Origin: Sphingobacteriales bacterium TSM_CSS
GTDB taxonomy: Bacteria > Bacteroidota > Bacteroidia > Chitinophagales > UBA2359
Reading direction: 5' to 3'
DNA: 44,562 nucleotides
Assembly (NCBI GenBank): GCA_002212985.1
Contig: NBMY01000056.1
Location: 1 to 44,562 of the forward strand
Shown piece after piece: positions 33,599 to 41,974 of the stretch. Every line of letters begins with the position of its first letter. The stretch's first letter is position 1. The notes below the pieces were generated by a model. That model was not told the DNA's origin. It searched no databases and saw only the letters and a program-made list of their open reading frames with translations. A program made the translations under genes and the position numbers.

Positions 33599-34557
33599 GT
33601 ATTGAATATGCCATCATCATAAAAAACAAAACCCGCCTCGAAATGCTGACAGAGCGCTTTAATACCAAGGCGCAAACAAAGTTTTATATAGAGCGGTCGG
33701 GAGGAAATTATGCCGATTATGAGCTGGAACACAATACTTTTCATGCAGCGCTCCACCTGTTGCAGCAGCAACTTTCAAAGGTGGTGAAATACAAAATTGT
33801 TGAGCGCGCTTTTGTACCTTCTTTTATTTTTTCAGACAAGCACCTTATTGTGGTTATTGGACAAGACGGCTTAGTTGCCAACACTGCCAAATATGCAAAC
33901 GGTGTGCCCATTGTAGCAGTAAACCCCGATAAACAACGCTACGACGGAATATTGCTGCCCTTTAACCCCTCCAATTTTATGGATGCCGTGGAAGGTGTGC
34001 TTACCAGTAATTTTCCGGCCAAAACCGTAACCTTTGCCGAAGCCCGACTAAACGACGGACAACGCCTGCTTGCTTTTAACGACCTGTTTATTGGCGCTGC
34101 CACACATGTTTCGGCCCGATACCGCATTTCGTTTAACCAACAAACCGAAGAGCATTCTTCCAGCGGGTTAATTGTTTCTACACCGGCCGGCAGTACGGGT
34201 TGGTTAAGCTCGGTTTTTAATATGGCCATGGGAATCACCAGTTTTGCATCGGGAAAGCAAAAACAACGGCGCAAAGATGACCCGGAAACTGCATTCGCAC
34301 CGCCCAAACTCACCGCCGAACAGTTATTCTTTGCCATAAGAGAGCCGTTTAAAAGCGTAAGAACCCAAACAGGCATTGCCGCCGGCATTATAACCCGTCA
34401 AAATAAACTCACCCTTGAGTCGCTGATGCCTGCAAACGGAGTTATTTTTTCCGATGGCATTGAAAGCGATTTTTTGAACTTTAACAGCGGAGCCATTGCC
34501 ACCGTTGGCATAGCGCAAGAAACCGCAACTCTGGTAACAACGCCGCCCGGCAAATAA
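33595..34557 (+). CDS. NAD-kinase-like protein paired with an SPFH protein
   Basis: 320 aa. The glycine-rich motif of the NAD kinase/diacylglycerol kinase fold is present but altered: residues 88-93 read IGQDGL, where NAD kinases have GGDGT; the Asp (Asp91) that acts as base is kept. The usual Asn-Glu pair is Asn-Asp in FNDLFIG. The C-domain has SSSGLIVSTPAGSTGW, close to the nicotinamide-binding GLxxSTPTGSTA. The final segment (GVIFSDGIESDFLNFNSGA) also matches the family. It shares an ATGA overlap with the SPFH gene, implying one complex or pathway. It may phosphorylate NAD or another nucleotide, or be a sensor that has lost activity. Confidence 0.72.
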   Translation: MSIEYAIIIKNKTRLEMLTERFNTKAQTKFYIERSGGNYADYELEHNTFHAALHLLQQQLSKVVKYKIVERAFVPSFIFSDKHLIVVIGQDGLVANTAKYANGVPIVAVNPDKQRYDGILLPFNPSNFMDAVEGVLTSNFPAKTVTFAEARLNDGQRLLAFNDLFIGAATHVSARYRISFNQQTEEHSSSGLIVSTPAGSTGWLSSVFNMAMGITSFASGKQKQRRKDDPETAFAPPKLTAEQLFFAIREPFKSVRTQTGIAAGIITRQNKLTLESLMPANGVIFSDGIESDFLNFNSGAIATVGIAQETATLVTTPPGK

Positions 34558-34617
34558 GCACCGAATCACATTCAAATAAAGTTCCTGAAGCGGAGCATTA
34601 ACTTGCCCGAATATTGC

Positions 34618-34625
34618 TACTTTTG
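34618..34625 (+). promoter_or_regulatory. Candidate -7 element for xseA
   Basis: TACTTTTG fits TAnnTTTG, 106 bp before the ATG at 34732. No TTTG at -33. Confidence 0.3.
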
Positions 34626-34731
34626 CCCTACTGCAACAACTCTGCTGCCCGTAAAAGAATAATGCATCCTATTTGCCACCCATTTGTGTATGTAATTTTC
34701 AAAAGAGCACAACCACCATTCATACAAAACC

Positions 34732-35967
34732 ATGAAACCCTACATTACCCTTTCTCAACTCAACGGACTTGTGAGCGAGGTAATTTCGGAAGCCATAAAA
34801 CCCGGTATTTGGGTAGTGGCCGAAATATCGCAGATAAAAATGGCCGGCAGCGGGCATTGGTATATTGATTTGGTAGAAAAAGAACGCGAAGTCATAACCG
34901 CCAAACTAAGCGGCGTCATTTGGAACAGCGCCTACAACGAACTGCGCATGAAATTTGGTTCAGATTTGGCAAACCTGCTGAAAAACGGCAACAAAATATT
35001 GTTTAGGGGAACTGTTGATTTTCATGAGGTTTACGGTTTAAAAATTGTTATCTCAGATATTGACCCCTCGGTAACCTTGGGTGAACTGGAACTGAAGCGC
35101 ATGGAAACCATAAAGCGCCTTACCGAAGAAGGATATATTGGTAAGAATGCCCAGCTACCCTTGCCGGTAGTGTTGCAGCGCATAGCGGTTATTTCGTCGG
35201 CATCGGCGGCCGGGTTTGGCGATTTTATGAACCATACCCAACATAACCGGTATGGTTATTCGGTTTGGGTAAAATTGTTCCCGTCGCTTATGCAGGGCGA
35301 GGGTGTAGAGCAGGAACTCATAGCACGCATTCGCGAAATTGAAGCGCAACAACACCTGTTTGATGCAGTGGTTATTATTCGGGGTGGCGGCAGCAAATTA
35401 GACCTCGAGGCATTTAACAATTATCATATTGCCGTGTCTATTGCCCAATGCAGTTTACCGGTAATTACAGGCATAGGGCATCAGCAAGACGAAACAGTGG
35501 CAGATTTGGTGGCGCATACGCCACTTAAAACGCCTACGGCAGTGGCAGAGTATATTTTGCAATCCTTTCTGCACTATGAATCTGCCATGCTTTCGCTTTT
35601 TGACAAGGCTGCCAAACTAAGCACCAACCTGCTCAAGCAGCACCACTTTGGGCTGCAAACCCTGCGGCAAAGCATGTATATGCATTCAAGGCAAGAAATA
35701 ACCCGTCAGAAACAACAATTCAGCATGTTGTTGCAAAGGCTGCCCCGTGCAACCAAACGCCTGTTGCAAAGCAAGCAGGTGGAACTTCAACACATAGAAC
35801 AAACCATTAACCTATATAGGGTGGAGAAGCTGCTTCAACGTGGGTTTACCATTACCCGCCTCAACGGCAAGGCGCTGAAAAGTGCGGTTTCGGCGCAGAA
35901 TGGGCAACTCATTAGCACCCAATTTGCCGATGGCACGGTAAACAGCCGTATAGAAGGCAATGAATAG
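34732..35967 (+). CDS. xseA: Exodeoxyribonuclease VII large subunit
   Basis: 411 aa, normal length. An N-terminal OB fold (about 1-110) binds single strands: ITLSQLNGLVSEVISEAIKPGIWVVAEISQIK, GSGHWYIDLVEKE, ILFRGTVDFHEVYGLKIVISDID. The catalytic domain has IAVISSASAAGFGDFMN, VVIIRGGGSKLDLEAFNNYHIA and VITGIGHQQDETVADLVAHTPLKTPTAVAEYI. A helical region about 285-360 binds XseB. The enzyme degrades single-stranded DNA in repair. The small subunit gene xseB is not adjacent: only 34 bp separate the stop from the convergent ABC gene, so it must be elsewhere. Confidence 0.95.
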   Translation: MKPYITLSQLNGLVSEVISEAIKPGIWVVAEISQIKMAGSGHWYIDLVEKEREVITAKLSGVIWNSAYNELRMKFGSDLANLLKNGNKILFRGTVDFHEVYGLKIVISDIDPSVTLGELELKRMETIKRLTEEGYIGKNAQLPLPVVLQRIAVISSASAAGFGDFMNHTQHNRYGYSVWVKLFPSLMQGEGVEQELIARIREIEAQQHLFDAVVIIRGGGSKLDLEAFNNYHIAVSIAQCSLPVITGIGHQQDETVADLVAHTPLKTPTAVAEYILQSFLHYESAMLSLFDKAAKLSTNLLKQHHFGLQTLRQSMYMHSRQEITRQKQQFSMLLQRLPRATKRLLQSKQVELQHIEQTINLYRVEKLLQRGFTITRLNGKALKSAVSAQNGQLISTQFADGTVNSRIEGNE

Positions 35968-36001
35968 AAGAACGCGTTCTGGCAGGCAGCAGCGCATTTG
36001 C

Positions 36002-36625
36002 TTAGTTCAACACAAAATCGGTAATGTGTAACAGATGGCTGCAAAACCCATATTCCTGCGGCTGATTAGAAGCTACAACAATTAACCGTTGCGAAGTATT
36101 GCTGTTCACCAAATTCAAATACCAGTCAACGGCTTTGGCATCGAGGTTGGTGGTTGGTTCATCGAGCAGTACGGCGGGCGTGTCTGAAAGCAGCGCCAAT
36201 CCCAGTTTCACCCGTTGTTTCATTCCCGATGAGAAAAAGCGCAACTGCTTGTTTCGGGCATGGCTCAATTCCATGCGGTCTATGGCCTGTTGGGAAGTAA
36301 GGCGGTTGGTAAAAGGTTTCAGTTTTTCATGAAACTGCACCATTTCAAGCAGCGAAAACTCCTCTATCAGTTCGAGGTAAGGGGCGGCAAGCGACAGGAA
36401 AGGGTAAACCGATAACACATCGGTTTCAGTACCCGAAACGGCATACCTGATTTTGCCCGATGAGGGCGATAAACAGCCGGCAATGATTTGCAACAATGTT
36501 GATTTGCCCGAACCATTCGGCCCCAAAATGGCATAGGCATTGCCAGTTTCAAATGTATAGGTAACATTTTTGAAAATCCACTCCAACCGGAAGCGCTTGC
36601 CTATTTTGTTCAGTTCAATCTTCAT
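36002..36625 (-). CDS. ABC transporter ATP-binding protein next to lpxA
   Basis: 207 aa. Walker A is LGPNGSGKSTLL, the Q-loop region is short (SVYPFLSLAAPYLELI), the signature is FFSSGMKQRVKLG, Walker B is AVLLDEPTTNLD, and the H-loop histidine is replaced (VVASNQPQE, Gln/Pro in place of His). The length is at the lower end for an ABC ATPase. It overlaps the 3' end of lpxA by 11 bp, so co-translation is likely. No permease is seen in the window. A small ABC ATPase after lpxA is a familiar arrangement in Bacteroidota, but the transported substrate is unknown; a link to envelope lipid is only suggested by position. Confidence 0.87.
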   Translation of the reverse strand: MKIELNKIGKRFRLEWIFKNVTYTFETGNAYAILGPNGSGKSTLLQIIAGCLSPSSGKIRYAVSGTETDVLSVYPFLSLAAPYLELIEEFSLLEMVQFHEKLKPFTNRLTSQQAIDRMELSHARNKQLRFFSSGMKQRVKLGLALLSDTPAVLLDEPTTNLDAKAVDWYLNLVNSNTSQRLIVVASNQPQEYGFCSHLLHITDFVLN

Positions 36626-37451
36626 GCTCTGCTTCTTCGCTGCCGCTTACGTTTTTAAACGATTTGAGAATGCCTTTCGGAGAGTTTCGGATAAAGGCGG
36701 TTATGAGTTCTGTTTCGGGGGTTTGCTTTATCTCATTTTCAATTAAATCCAACGCTTTGGATACCGTAAATCCCATGACAAAAATATACCGATACACGTC
36801 TTGTATATGGCTTATAGTTTGGCTTGAAAACCCGCGGCGGGTTAACCCTACCGAGTTTACGCCGGCATACGACAGTGGCTCTCTTGCAGCCTTAACATAA
36901 GGTGGTACATTTTTGCGCACAAAAGAATTGGCTGCAATAAAACTGTGTGAGCCAATGCGCACAAACTGTTGTACGCCCACAAAACCTTCAAGAATGGCAA
37001 AATCGTCAATAATAACATGCCCTGCCAGATTTACGCAATTAGCCAGAATAACGTTGTTGCCCAACAGACAGTCGTGTGCTATATGCACATAAGCCATAAG
37101 CAGGCAGTTGTTTCCCACCACCGTTTTACCTGCATACTGTGTGCCGCGGTTTATGGTAACACACTCCCTTATTGTGGTGTTGTGCCCAATTTCTGCGGTG
37201 GTTTTTTCGCCGGCAAATTTAAGGTCTTGCGGTATGGCCGATATGACGGCTCCGGGGAAAATACGGCAGTTATCGCCTATACGAGCGCCTTCTAAAATAG
37301 TAACGTTGGGGCCAATCCAACAGTTATTGCCAATGACTACATCGGCTTCAATGTAGGTAAAAGGTAAAATGGCAGTATTGCGGCCTATTACTGCATGAGG
37401 ATGTATATGGGCAAGCGGCGATATTCCTTGCGCACTTTTGGTATTGTCCAT
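36615..37451 (-). CDS. lpxA: UDP-N-acetylglucosamine acyltransferase LpxA
   Basis: The ATG at 37451 (MDNTKSAQGISPLAHIHP) gives 278 aa; upstream in-frame starts add a non-homologous stretch. The protein is a left-handed beta-helix with hexapeptide repeats (AVIGRNTAILPFTYIEADVVIGNNCWIG, VVGNNCLLMAYVHIAHDCLLGNNVILANC). The general-base histidine is His126 (HIAHDC). The end (AREPLSYAGVNSVGLTRRGFSSQTI) is the LpxA C-terminal helical part. LpxA transfers the first hydroxyacyl chain to UDP-GlcNAc, the first step of lipid A. It sits downstream of lpxD and lpxC-fabZ but is split from them by 546 bp containing a miniature element. Confidence 0.95.
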   Translation of the reverse strand: MDNTKSAQGISPLAHIHPHAVIGRNTAILPFTYIEADVVIGNNCWIGPNVTILEGARIGDNCRIFPGAVISAIPQDLKFAGEKTTAEIGHNTTIRECVTINRGTQYAGKTVVGNNCLLMAYVHIAHDCLLGNNVILANCVNLAGHVIIDDFAILEGFVGVQQFVRIGSHSFIAANSFVRKNVPPYVKAAREPLSYAGVNSVGLTRRGFSSQTISHIQDVYRYIFVMGFTVSKALDLIENEIKQTPETELITAFIRNSPKGILKSFKNVSGSEEAEHED

Positions 37452-37743
37452 CAGGAAATTATCGGTGTAACCTTGTATCATGAAAGTGTTGCGTAAAAAT
37501 GCCGCAAAAATGGTGTAAAGAAAAAGAACGGCTGTAATTATGCATCTGTTTTTGCGGTAAAGGTTAATAGATTTTTTAACAACCCATGCACTTGCGCGCC
37601 CGTATATATGCACAATAAAGCAGTCTTGTCATTACCTGTGCGGCATACTGTGTATATTAACAATTTTAGAGCCTTTACGTTTAATGGGTAAGCATATTTT
37701 TTGGCATTTATGTACAGTTACACAATCTTTGTACGGTTTAAAT
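37452..37743. other. Long leader region of lpxA
   Basis: No gene is supported here. No exact minus-strand TAnnTTTG element was found by eye, so the lpxA promoter, if it has one of its own, is not located. The rest of the gap up to 37997 is the miniature element and its flanks. Confidence 0.5.
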
Positions 37744-37751
37744 GATTAAAA

Positions 37752-37947
37752 GTAACTATTTAGGTGCCGTTTTTGATAATTTTGCATTTAAATGAACATT
37801 TCGATGCTTTCTGTTTAACAAAACAGTATTTTTGTTGAAAGATTCGCAACAGAAAAACGAAAATGTGCTTGGTTTTTAATAATTTCGACAACAAAAAATT
37901 TTACAAAGCGTTGATTATCAATCAATTAAGAGCACCTAAATAGTTAC
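37752..37947. mobile_element. Miniature inverted-repeat transposable element (MITE-like), 196 bp
   Basis: Perfect 16-bp terminal inverted repeats, GTAACTATTTAGGTGC at 37752-37767 and its inverse at 37932-37947, bound a 196-bp AT-rich element without coding capacity. The 8 bp just outside each end are identical (GATTAAAA at 37744-37751 and 37948-37955), the expected target-site duplication. An internal inverted pair (AACAAAA...TTTTGTT) is also present. It lacks a transposase, so it is non-autonomous. The family cannot be named; 8-bp duplications occur in several IS families. It lies between fabZ and lpxA, 43 bp after the lpxC-fabZ stop. Confidence 0.85.
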
Positions 37948-37997
37948 GATTAAAATATCCATCGGCGGTTATTTCATCTTTTGTTAAAGGTTGCTGT

Positions 37998-39389
37998 TTA
38001 CTTGCGTCTTGCAATTTGGGCTACCAGCTTTGCTTCGGTAACCAATTTATTGCCCACCCAGGCAAAAGCATCCATTTCGCAGATGCCACGCCGTATTTCG
38101 CTCGCTAATTTCAGTTCAAATATCAACGTATCGCCCGGCACAACAGGTTTTCTGAATTTTGCCTGATCTACCCTTAAAAAGAACGTAAGGTAGTTTTCGG
38201 GGTCGGGTACAGTTTGCATTACCAATGCCCCGCCGGCTTGTGCCAGCGCTTCAATAATCATTACTCCCGGCATAACAGGGTGCCCCGGAAAATGGCCAAT
38301 AAAAAACGGCTCATTAATGGTTACATTTTTAACGGCCACCACCCGTTCTTTGGTAAGCAGCATTATTTTGTCAACCAATAAAAAAGGCGGCCGGTGTGGC
38401 AATAATTGCTGCAATCCGGTTACATCATATACGGGGGTAGCATTGGGGTCGTAATATGGTACGGTATTCTGGGCTTTTTTCTTCAGTTCTTTTTTCAGCT
38501 CTTTTACAAAGGCAACGTTGGCAGCATGGCCGGGTTTAATGGCAATTATACGCCCACAGAGGGGCGCACCCAAAAGGGCTACATCACCCACCACATCAAG
38601 CAATTTGTGCCTTGCGGCTTCGTTATCAAAATAAAGGTCAACATTGTTAAGATACCCTTCGGTGTTTACTGATACTTTAGACAAACCGGTAATTTGTGCA
38701 ATTTTTTCGAGCAATTCCGGGTCAGGCTGCCGGTCGAGATATACAATGGCATTGTTTAGGCTGCCCCCTTTAATAAGGTTGTGTTGCAAAAGTGGTTCAA
38801 TTTCGCTGATAAAGCAAAAAGTGCGGGCCGGCGCTATTTCGGTTGCAAATTTTGCCATTTTGGTAAGGGTGGCATATTGTTTACCTAAAACCGAAGAGTT
38901 GTAATCAATAAGTGCGGTTACTTCAAATGCATTGGCGGGCAATACAATGTATTCACTGCCGGTTGGCGTGTAGGTAAACCTGAAAGGAGCATCTAATGAA
39001 ATAAATTCGCGGGGTGCTTCCTGCCGTACAATGCCTGCCCGGGTTAGTACCTGAATAAACGGCAGGGCGCTGCCATCTAAAATTGGCACCTCTTCGTTGT
39101 CAATTTCCACCAGTACATTATCTATTTCGAGTCCGCTTAAAGCTGCCATTACATGCTCAATGGTTATAACCTGTGCATGATTATGGGCAACGGTGGTGCT
39201 TCTTTGGGTGTTCACTACATTTTCGGCAAGCGCTTTAATACAGGGTTTTTCGGGCAGGTCGGTTCGGCAAAACTGAATGCCGTGATTGGGTAAAGCAGGT
39301 TTAAAGGTAATGGTAGCCTGTTTACCGCTGTGCAATCCTATGCCGCTCAATTCTACAACCTGTTCTATGGTTTGCTGTTGCTGATTCAT
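37998..39389 (-). CDS. lpxC-fabZ: Bifunctional LpxC-FabZ (deacetylase / hydroxyacyl-ACP dehydratase)
   Basis: 463 aa. Residues about 1-300 are LpxC: IEQVVELSGIGLHSGKQATITF, zinc ligand His79 in ITIEHVMAAL, and the second zinc site His/Asp in ARHKLLDVVGD (about 260-268). Residues about 320-463 are FabZ: LLPHRPPFLLVDKI, catalytic His in GHFPGHPVMPG (about 367) and the Glu of VMIIEALAQAGG. The linker carries Lys-rich KELKKELKKKAQ. LpxC commits UDP-acyl-GlcNAc to lipid A, while FabZ supplies hydroxyacyl/enoyl-ACP for fatty acid synthesis, so the fusion ties the two flows together. This fusion is characteristic of Bacteroidota. Confidence 0.97.
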   Translation of the reverse strand: MNQQQQTIEQVVELSGIGLHSGKQATITFKPALPNHGIQFCRTDLPEKPCIKALAENVVNTQRSTTVAHNHAQVITIEHVMAALSGLEIDNVLVEIDNEEVPILDGSALPFIQVLTRAGIVRQEAPREFISLDAPFRFTYTPTGSEYIVLPANAFEVTALIDYNSSVLGKQYATLTKMAKFATEIAPARTFCFISEIEPLLQHNLIKGGSLNNAIVYLDRQPDPELLEKIAQITGLSKVSVNTEGYLNNVDLYFDNEAARHKLLDVVGDVALLGAPLCGRIIAIKPGHAANVAFVKELKKELKKKAQNTVPYYDPNATPVYDVTGLQQLLPHRPPFLLVDKIMLLTKERVVAVKNVTINEPFFIGHFPGHPVMPGVMIIEALAQAGGALVMQTVPDPENYLTFFLRVDQAKFRKPVVPGDTLIFELKLASEIRRGICEMDAFAWVGNKLVTEAKLVAQIARRK

Positions 39390-39451
39390 GATGTTGGAGT
39401 TGAGAAAAACCGTTTTAACCGGAGTTATAAAAAAATTAGTACATTGTTGCC

Positions 39452-40483
39452 TTACCTTTCCTCACTCCTAAGTTGGTTTTCAAGAGCTTTGAGGCGGTTT
39501 TCAAAATCGGGCAGTTGTTTAAACAAAACATAGGCGCGCATTTGGTTGCGGTAGTCAAAAGCAGGTGAGCCGCTTAAAAACCGGTTTTCTTCCTCAACCG
39601 ATTTGGTAACACCGCTTTGGGCATTTACTTTTGTATTGCCGGCAATGGTGAGGTGTCCGGTAAATCCGGCCTGCCCGCCTATCATGCAGTAACGCCCTAT
39701 TTTGGTACTGCCAGAAATACCTGCCTGGGCCGCAATTACTGTACTTTGGTCAATGCGCACGTTGTGTGCAATTTGCACAAGGTTGTCAATTTTGACCCCC
39801 TCCAGTATGGTAGTGGCGCCTATGGTGGCACGGTCAATACAGGTGTTGGCGCCAATTTCCACGTTGTCGGCTATGGTTACTATGCCTGTTTGAGGTATTT
39901 TGCGGTAGCTGCCATCGGGCTGCGGAGCAAACCCAAAGCCATCGCTGCCTATTACCGCGCCGCTGTGTACCATACAGTTGTTACCTATGGTACAGCCTTC
40001 GTAAACCTTTACACCGGCATATAATACGGTGTTTTCGCCAACCTGAACCCCCTTGCCAATGAAGGTTTGCGGGTAAACCAGCACATTGTTGCCCAAAACG
40101 GCATTTTCACCAACATAGGCAAACGCACCAATATATACGCCGTTGCCTATTACAGCAGTTGGGTGTATAAAACAAGGTTGCTCAATACCTTTGGGGCGGT
40201 TCATTTGGTTATAAAATTCCAAAAGTTGCGCAAAACTGCGGTAAGCATCGTCAACCTTTAAAAGGGTGGCAGCCACAGGCTTTTCGGGGATAAAATCTTT
40301 GTTCACCACCAATACCGATGCCCGCGTAGTATAGGCATAAGGGAGATAACGGGGGTTTGCTATAAAACTCAGGTCGCCGTTTTGGGCATCTTCAATTTTT
40401 GCCAGGTTTTGCACCATTACTTGTGGGTTGCCCTCAATTTCGGCATTTAATAGCGCTGCCAGTTGCTGTACACTTATTTGCAT
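39452..40483 (-). CDS. lpxD: UDP-3-O-(3-hydroxyacyl)-glucosamine N-acyltransferase LpxD
   Basis: 343 aa. The N-terminal uridine-binding domain (MQISVQQLAALLNAEIEGNP...LSFIANPRY) leads to a hexapeptide-repeat helix from about residue 105. GSDGFGF and the catalytic histidine in LVQIAHNVRID (about 239) are present; GRYCMIGGQAGFTGHLTI and a C-terminal helix complete the fold. LpxD adds the second acyl chain after LpxC. It is the first gene of the lpxD, lpxC-fabZ, lpxA run on the minus strand, 62 bp before lpxC-fabZ. Confidence 0.96.
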   Translation of the reverse strand: MQISVQQLAALLNAEIEGNPQVMVQNLAKIEDAQNGDLSFIANPRYLPYAYTTRASVLVVNKDFIPEKPVAATLLKVDDAYRSFAQLLEFYNQMNRPKGIEQPCFIHPTAVIGNGVYIGAFAYVGENAVLGNNVLVYPQTFIGKGVQVGENTVLYAGVKVYEGCTIGNNCMVHSGAVIGSDGFGFAPQPDGSYRKIPQTGIVTIADNVEIGANTCIDRATIGATTILEGVKIDNLVQIAHNVRIDQSTVIAAQAGISGSTKIGRYCMIGGQAGFTGHLTIAGNTKVNAQSGVTKSVEEENRFLSGSPAFDYRNQMRAYVLFKQLPDFENRLKALENQLRSEER

Positions 40484-40487
40484 GGCG

Positions 40488-40495
40488 CAAAATTA
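40488..40495 (-). promoter_or_regulatory. Candidate -7 element abutting the lpxD start codon
   Basis: On the minus strand this reads TAATTTTG, ending 5 bp from the ATG at 40483, with TTTT near the -33 position. A start site 5-7 bp downstream would give an essentially leaderless lpxD mRNA. Confidence 0.4.
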
Positions 40496-40580
40496 CGCAG
40501 TATCGGCTAAATAAAAAAACGATACATGAAATTGCATGGCAGTATGCGCGTATCTTTACCCCAATTTAATGCGTTCCTAC

Positions 40581-41864
40581 ATGGAAATTGTTATTGTTCT
40601 GCTGTACCTCTTGCTGTTGCTTTACCTCATCGGGAAACTGCGCTTCTTTGCTGTTCCGAAAATGCCGCGCAAGCTTTTTATGGCAGCTTTCCTGCTAAAA
40701 GCAGCCGGTGGGCTGCTTTTTATTGTTATCAACCAACGGTATTTTTACAACGGAGGCGACTCGCAGGTGTACTTTACAGCCGGAAAAGTTATTTTCGATA
40801 CGCTGTTTCAAAATCCTTTGCATTTTCTGGAACTTACCTTTGGCCCCAATGCCCGAAAACCACCGGAAAACCTGGCTGCCATTATTGAAAACATTCCCGC
40901 ATGGAACGATGTGCGAACTTATATGGTAATAAGGGTAAATGCCCTGGCGCACCTCATTTCTTTCCATTATTACAGCATTCATGCCATTTTGGGGGCTTTT
41001 ATGGGCTTTACCGGGTTAACCGCCCTTTACAAAACCTTCGTTGCCCGATTTGGACATAAACGGGTAGTGCTGTTTTGTTTGTTTTACGTCACGCCGTCTT
41101 TGGTGTACTGGACATCAGGGCTGCATAAAGAAGGTATTTCGCTGTTGTGTATGGGTATGCTGGTTTACCGTTTTTCGTTGCTGTACGGTACCGGGTTAAC
41201 CCTGCATAACATTTCCGCCGCATTTATTTGGGCATTACTGCTTGCGCTGTTCCGGCCATATACCTTCGGGCTGTTGCTGCCGGCATTGTTCCTATGGTAT
41301 ATAGCAGAAAAACGCAGGCTAAAGCCATTCCCTGTTTTTAGTGCAGCCTATTTAACAGGATTTGCTGCCCTTGCACTCATCGGCAAATTACTGCCCCGTT
41401 TTAATGTATTTGCCGTTATTGCCGATATTCGTTACTATTTTGTAATGTATAAAACTGGTGGCAGCGAAATTAATCTGCAACTGATGCAACCCACCTGGCA
41501 GGCTGCTTTGCTCGAAATGCCGCAGGCGTTCATAAATACCTTGCTGCGCCCCGAACCCTGGGGTAATATAGCAGTTGCCCAACAACTTGCAGCCATAGAA
41601 ACTCTGGTCTTTACCTTCTTTGCTGCCCTTTGCCTGCTGCTTGCAAAACCAAGCTTAGTGCAGCAGCAAAACAGAGCTTTTTTATGTTGCTGTTTATTTT
41701 TTTCCGTAACATCTTTCCTGCTAATAGGGCTTACTACCGATAATCTGGGTGCCATAGTGCGGTATCGAAGCATTCTACTGCCCTTTTGGTTGGGATTTTG
41801 GGCAGTGCTTGCCAATTTTACGCCCTTCACAACCTTTATACGCAACGCCAATAAAGCGGGCTAA
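40581..41864 (+). CDS. Polytopic inner-membrane protein, possibly glycan-related
   Basis: The ATG at 40581 (MEIVIVLLYLLLLLYLIGKL) gives 427 aa; starts at 40536 and 40569 are possible. About nine to eleven hydrophobic segments are seen. The loop after the second helix (NQRYFYNGGDSQVYFTAGKVIFDTLFQNP) resembles the first periplasmic loop of GT-C or EpsG-like enzymes, which often carry acidic residues there (Asp in GGDS). SFHYYSIHAILGAFMGFTGL and YVTPSLVYWTSGLHKEGISLL are further membrane loops of this type. No firm family assignment. It is divergent from lpxD. Confidence 0.72.
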   Translation: MEIVIVLLYLLLLLYLIGKLRFFAVPKMPRKLFMAAFLLKAAGGLLFIVINQRYFYNGGDSQVYFTAGKVIFDTLFQNPLHFLELTFGPNARKPPENLAAIIENIPAWNDVRTYMVIRVNALAHLISFHYYSIHAILGAFMGFTGLTALYKTFVARFGHKRVVLFCLFYVTPSLVYWTSGLHKEGISLLCMGMLVYRFSLLYGTGLTLHNISAAFIWALLLALFRPYTFGLLLPALFLWYIAEKRRLKPFPVFSAAYLTGFAALALIGKLLPRFNVFAVIADIRYYFVMYKTGGSEINLQLMQPTWQAALLEMPQAFINTLLRPEPWGNIAVAQQLAAIETLVFTFFAALCLLLAKPSLVQQQNRAFLCCCLFFSVTSFLLIGLTTDNLGAIVRYRSILLPFWLGFWAVLANFTPFTTFIRNANKAG

Positions 41865-41892
41865 CCGGTAAAACCCCAAAAAGGCTTAATAA

Positions 41893-41938
41893 CAATGCCG
41901 CCCCCACCCACCCCCGTTAAGGAGCAGAAGCGGCATTG
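41893..41938. other. Inverted repeat with a C/G-run loop between convergent genes
   Basis: CAATGCCGC (41893-41901) and GCGGCATTG (41930-41938) pair perfectly over 9 bp around a 28-nt loop. The minus strand of 41899-41915 reads G5-T-G3-T-G5, so a two-layer quadruplex is conceivable. It lies between the convergent membrane-protein and T9SS genes and could mark their ends. Confidence 0.45.
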
Positions 41939-41974
41939 ATGAAACAAACTCACAGTAGCCGGAAGCCGGAAATG

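Noticed and set aside
35968..36001. xseB after xseA
   Set aside because: The 34-bp gap is too short for a gene of 60-80 codons, and no frame of that type overlaps.
37614..37997. A small gene or RNA between lpxA and lpxC-fabZ
   Set aside because: The terminal inverted repeats and target duplication explain most of the stretch; no frame or conserved RNA fold was seen.
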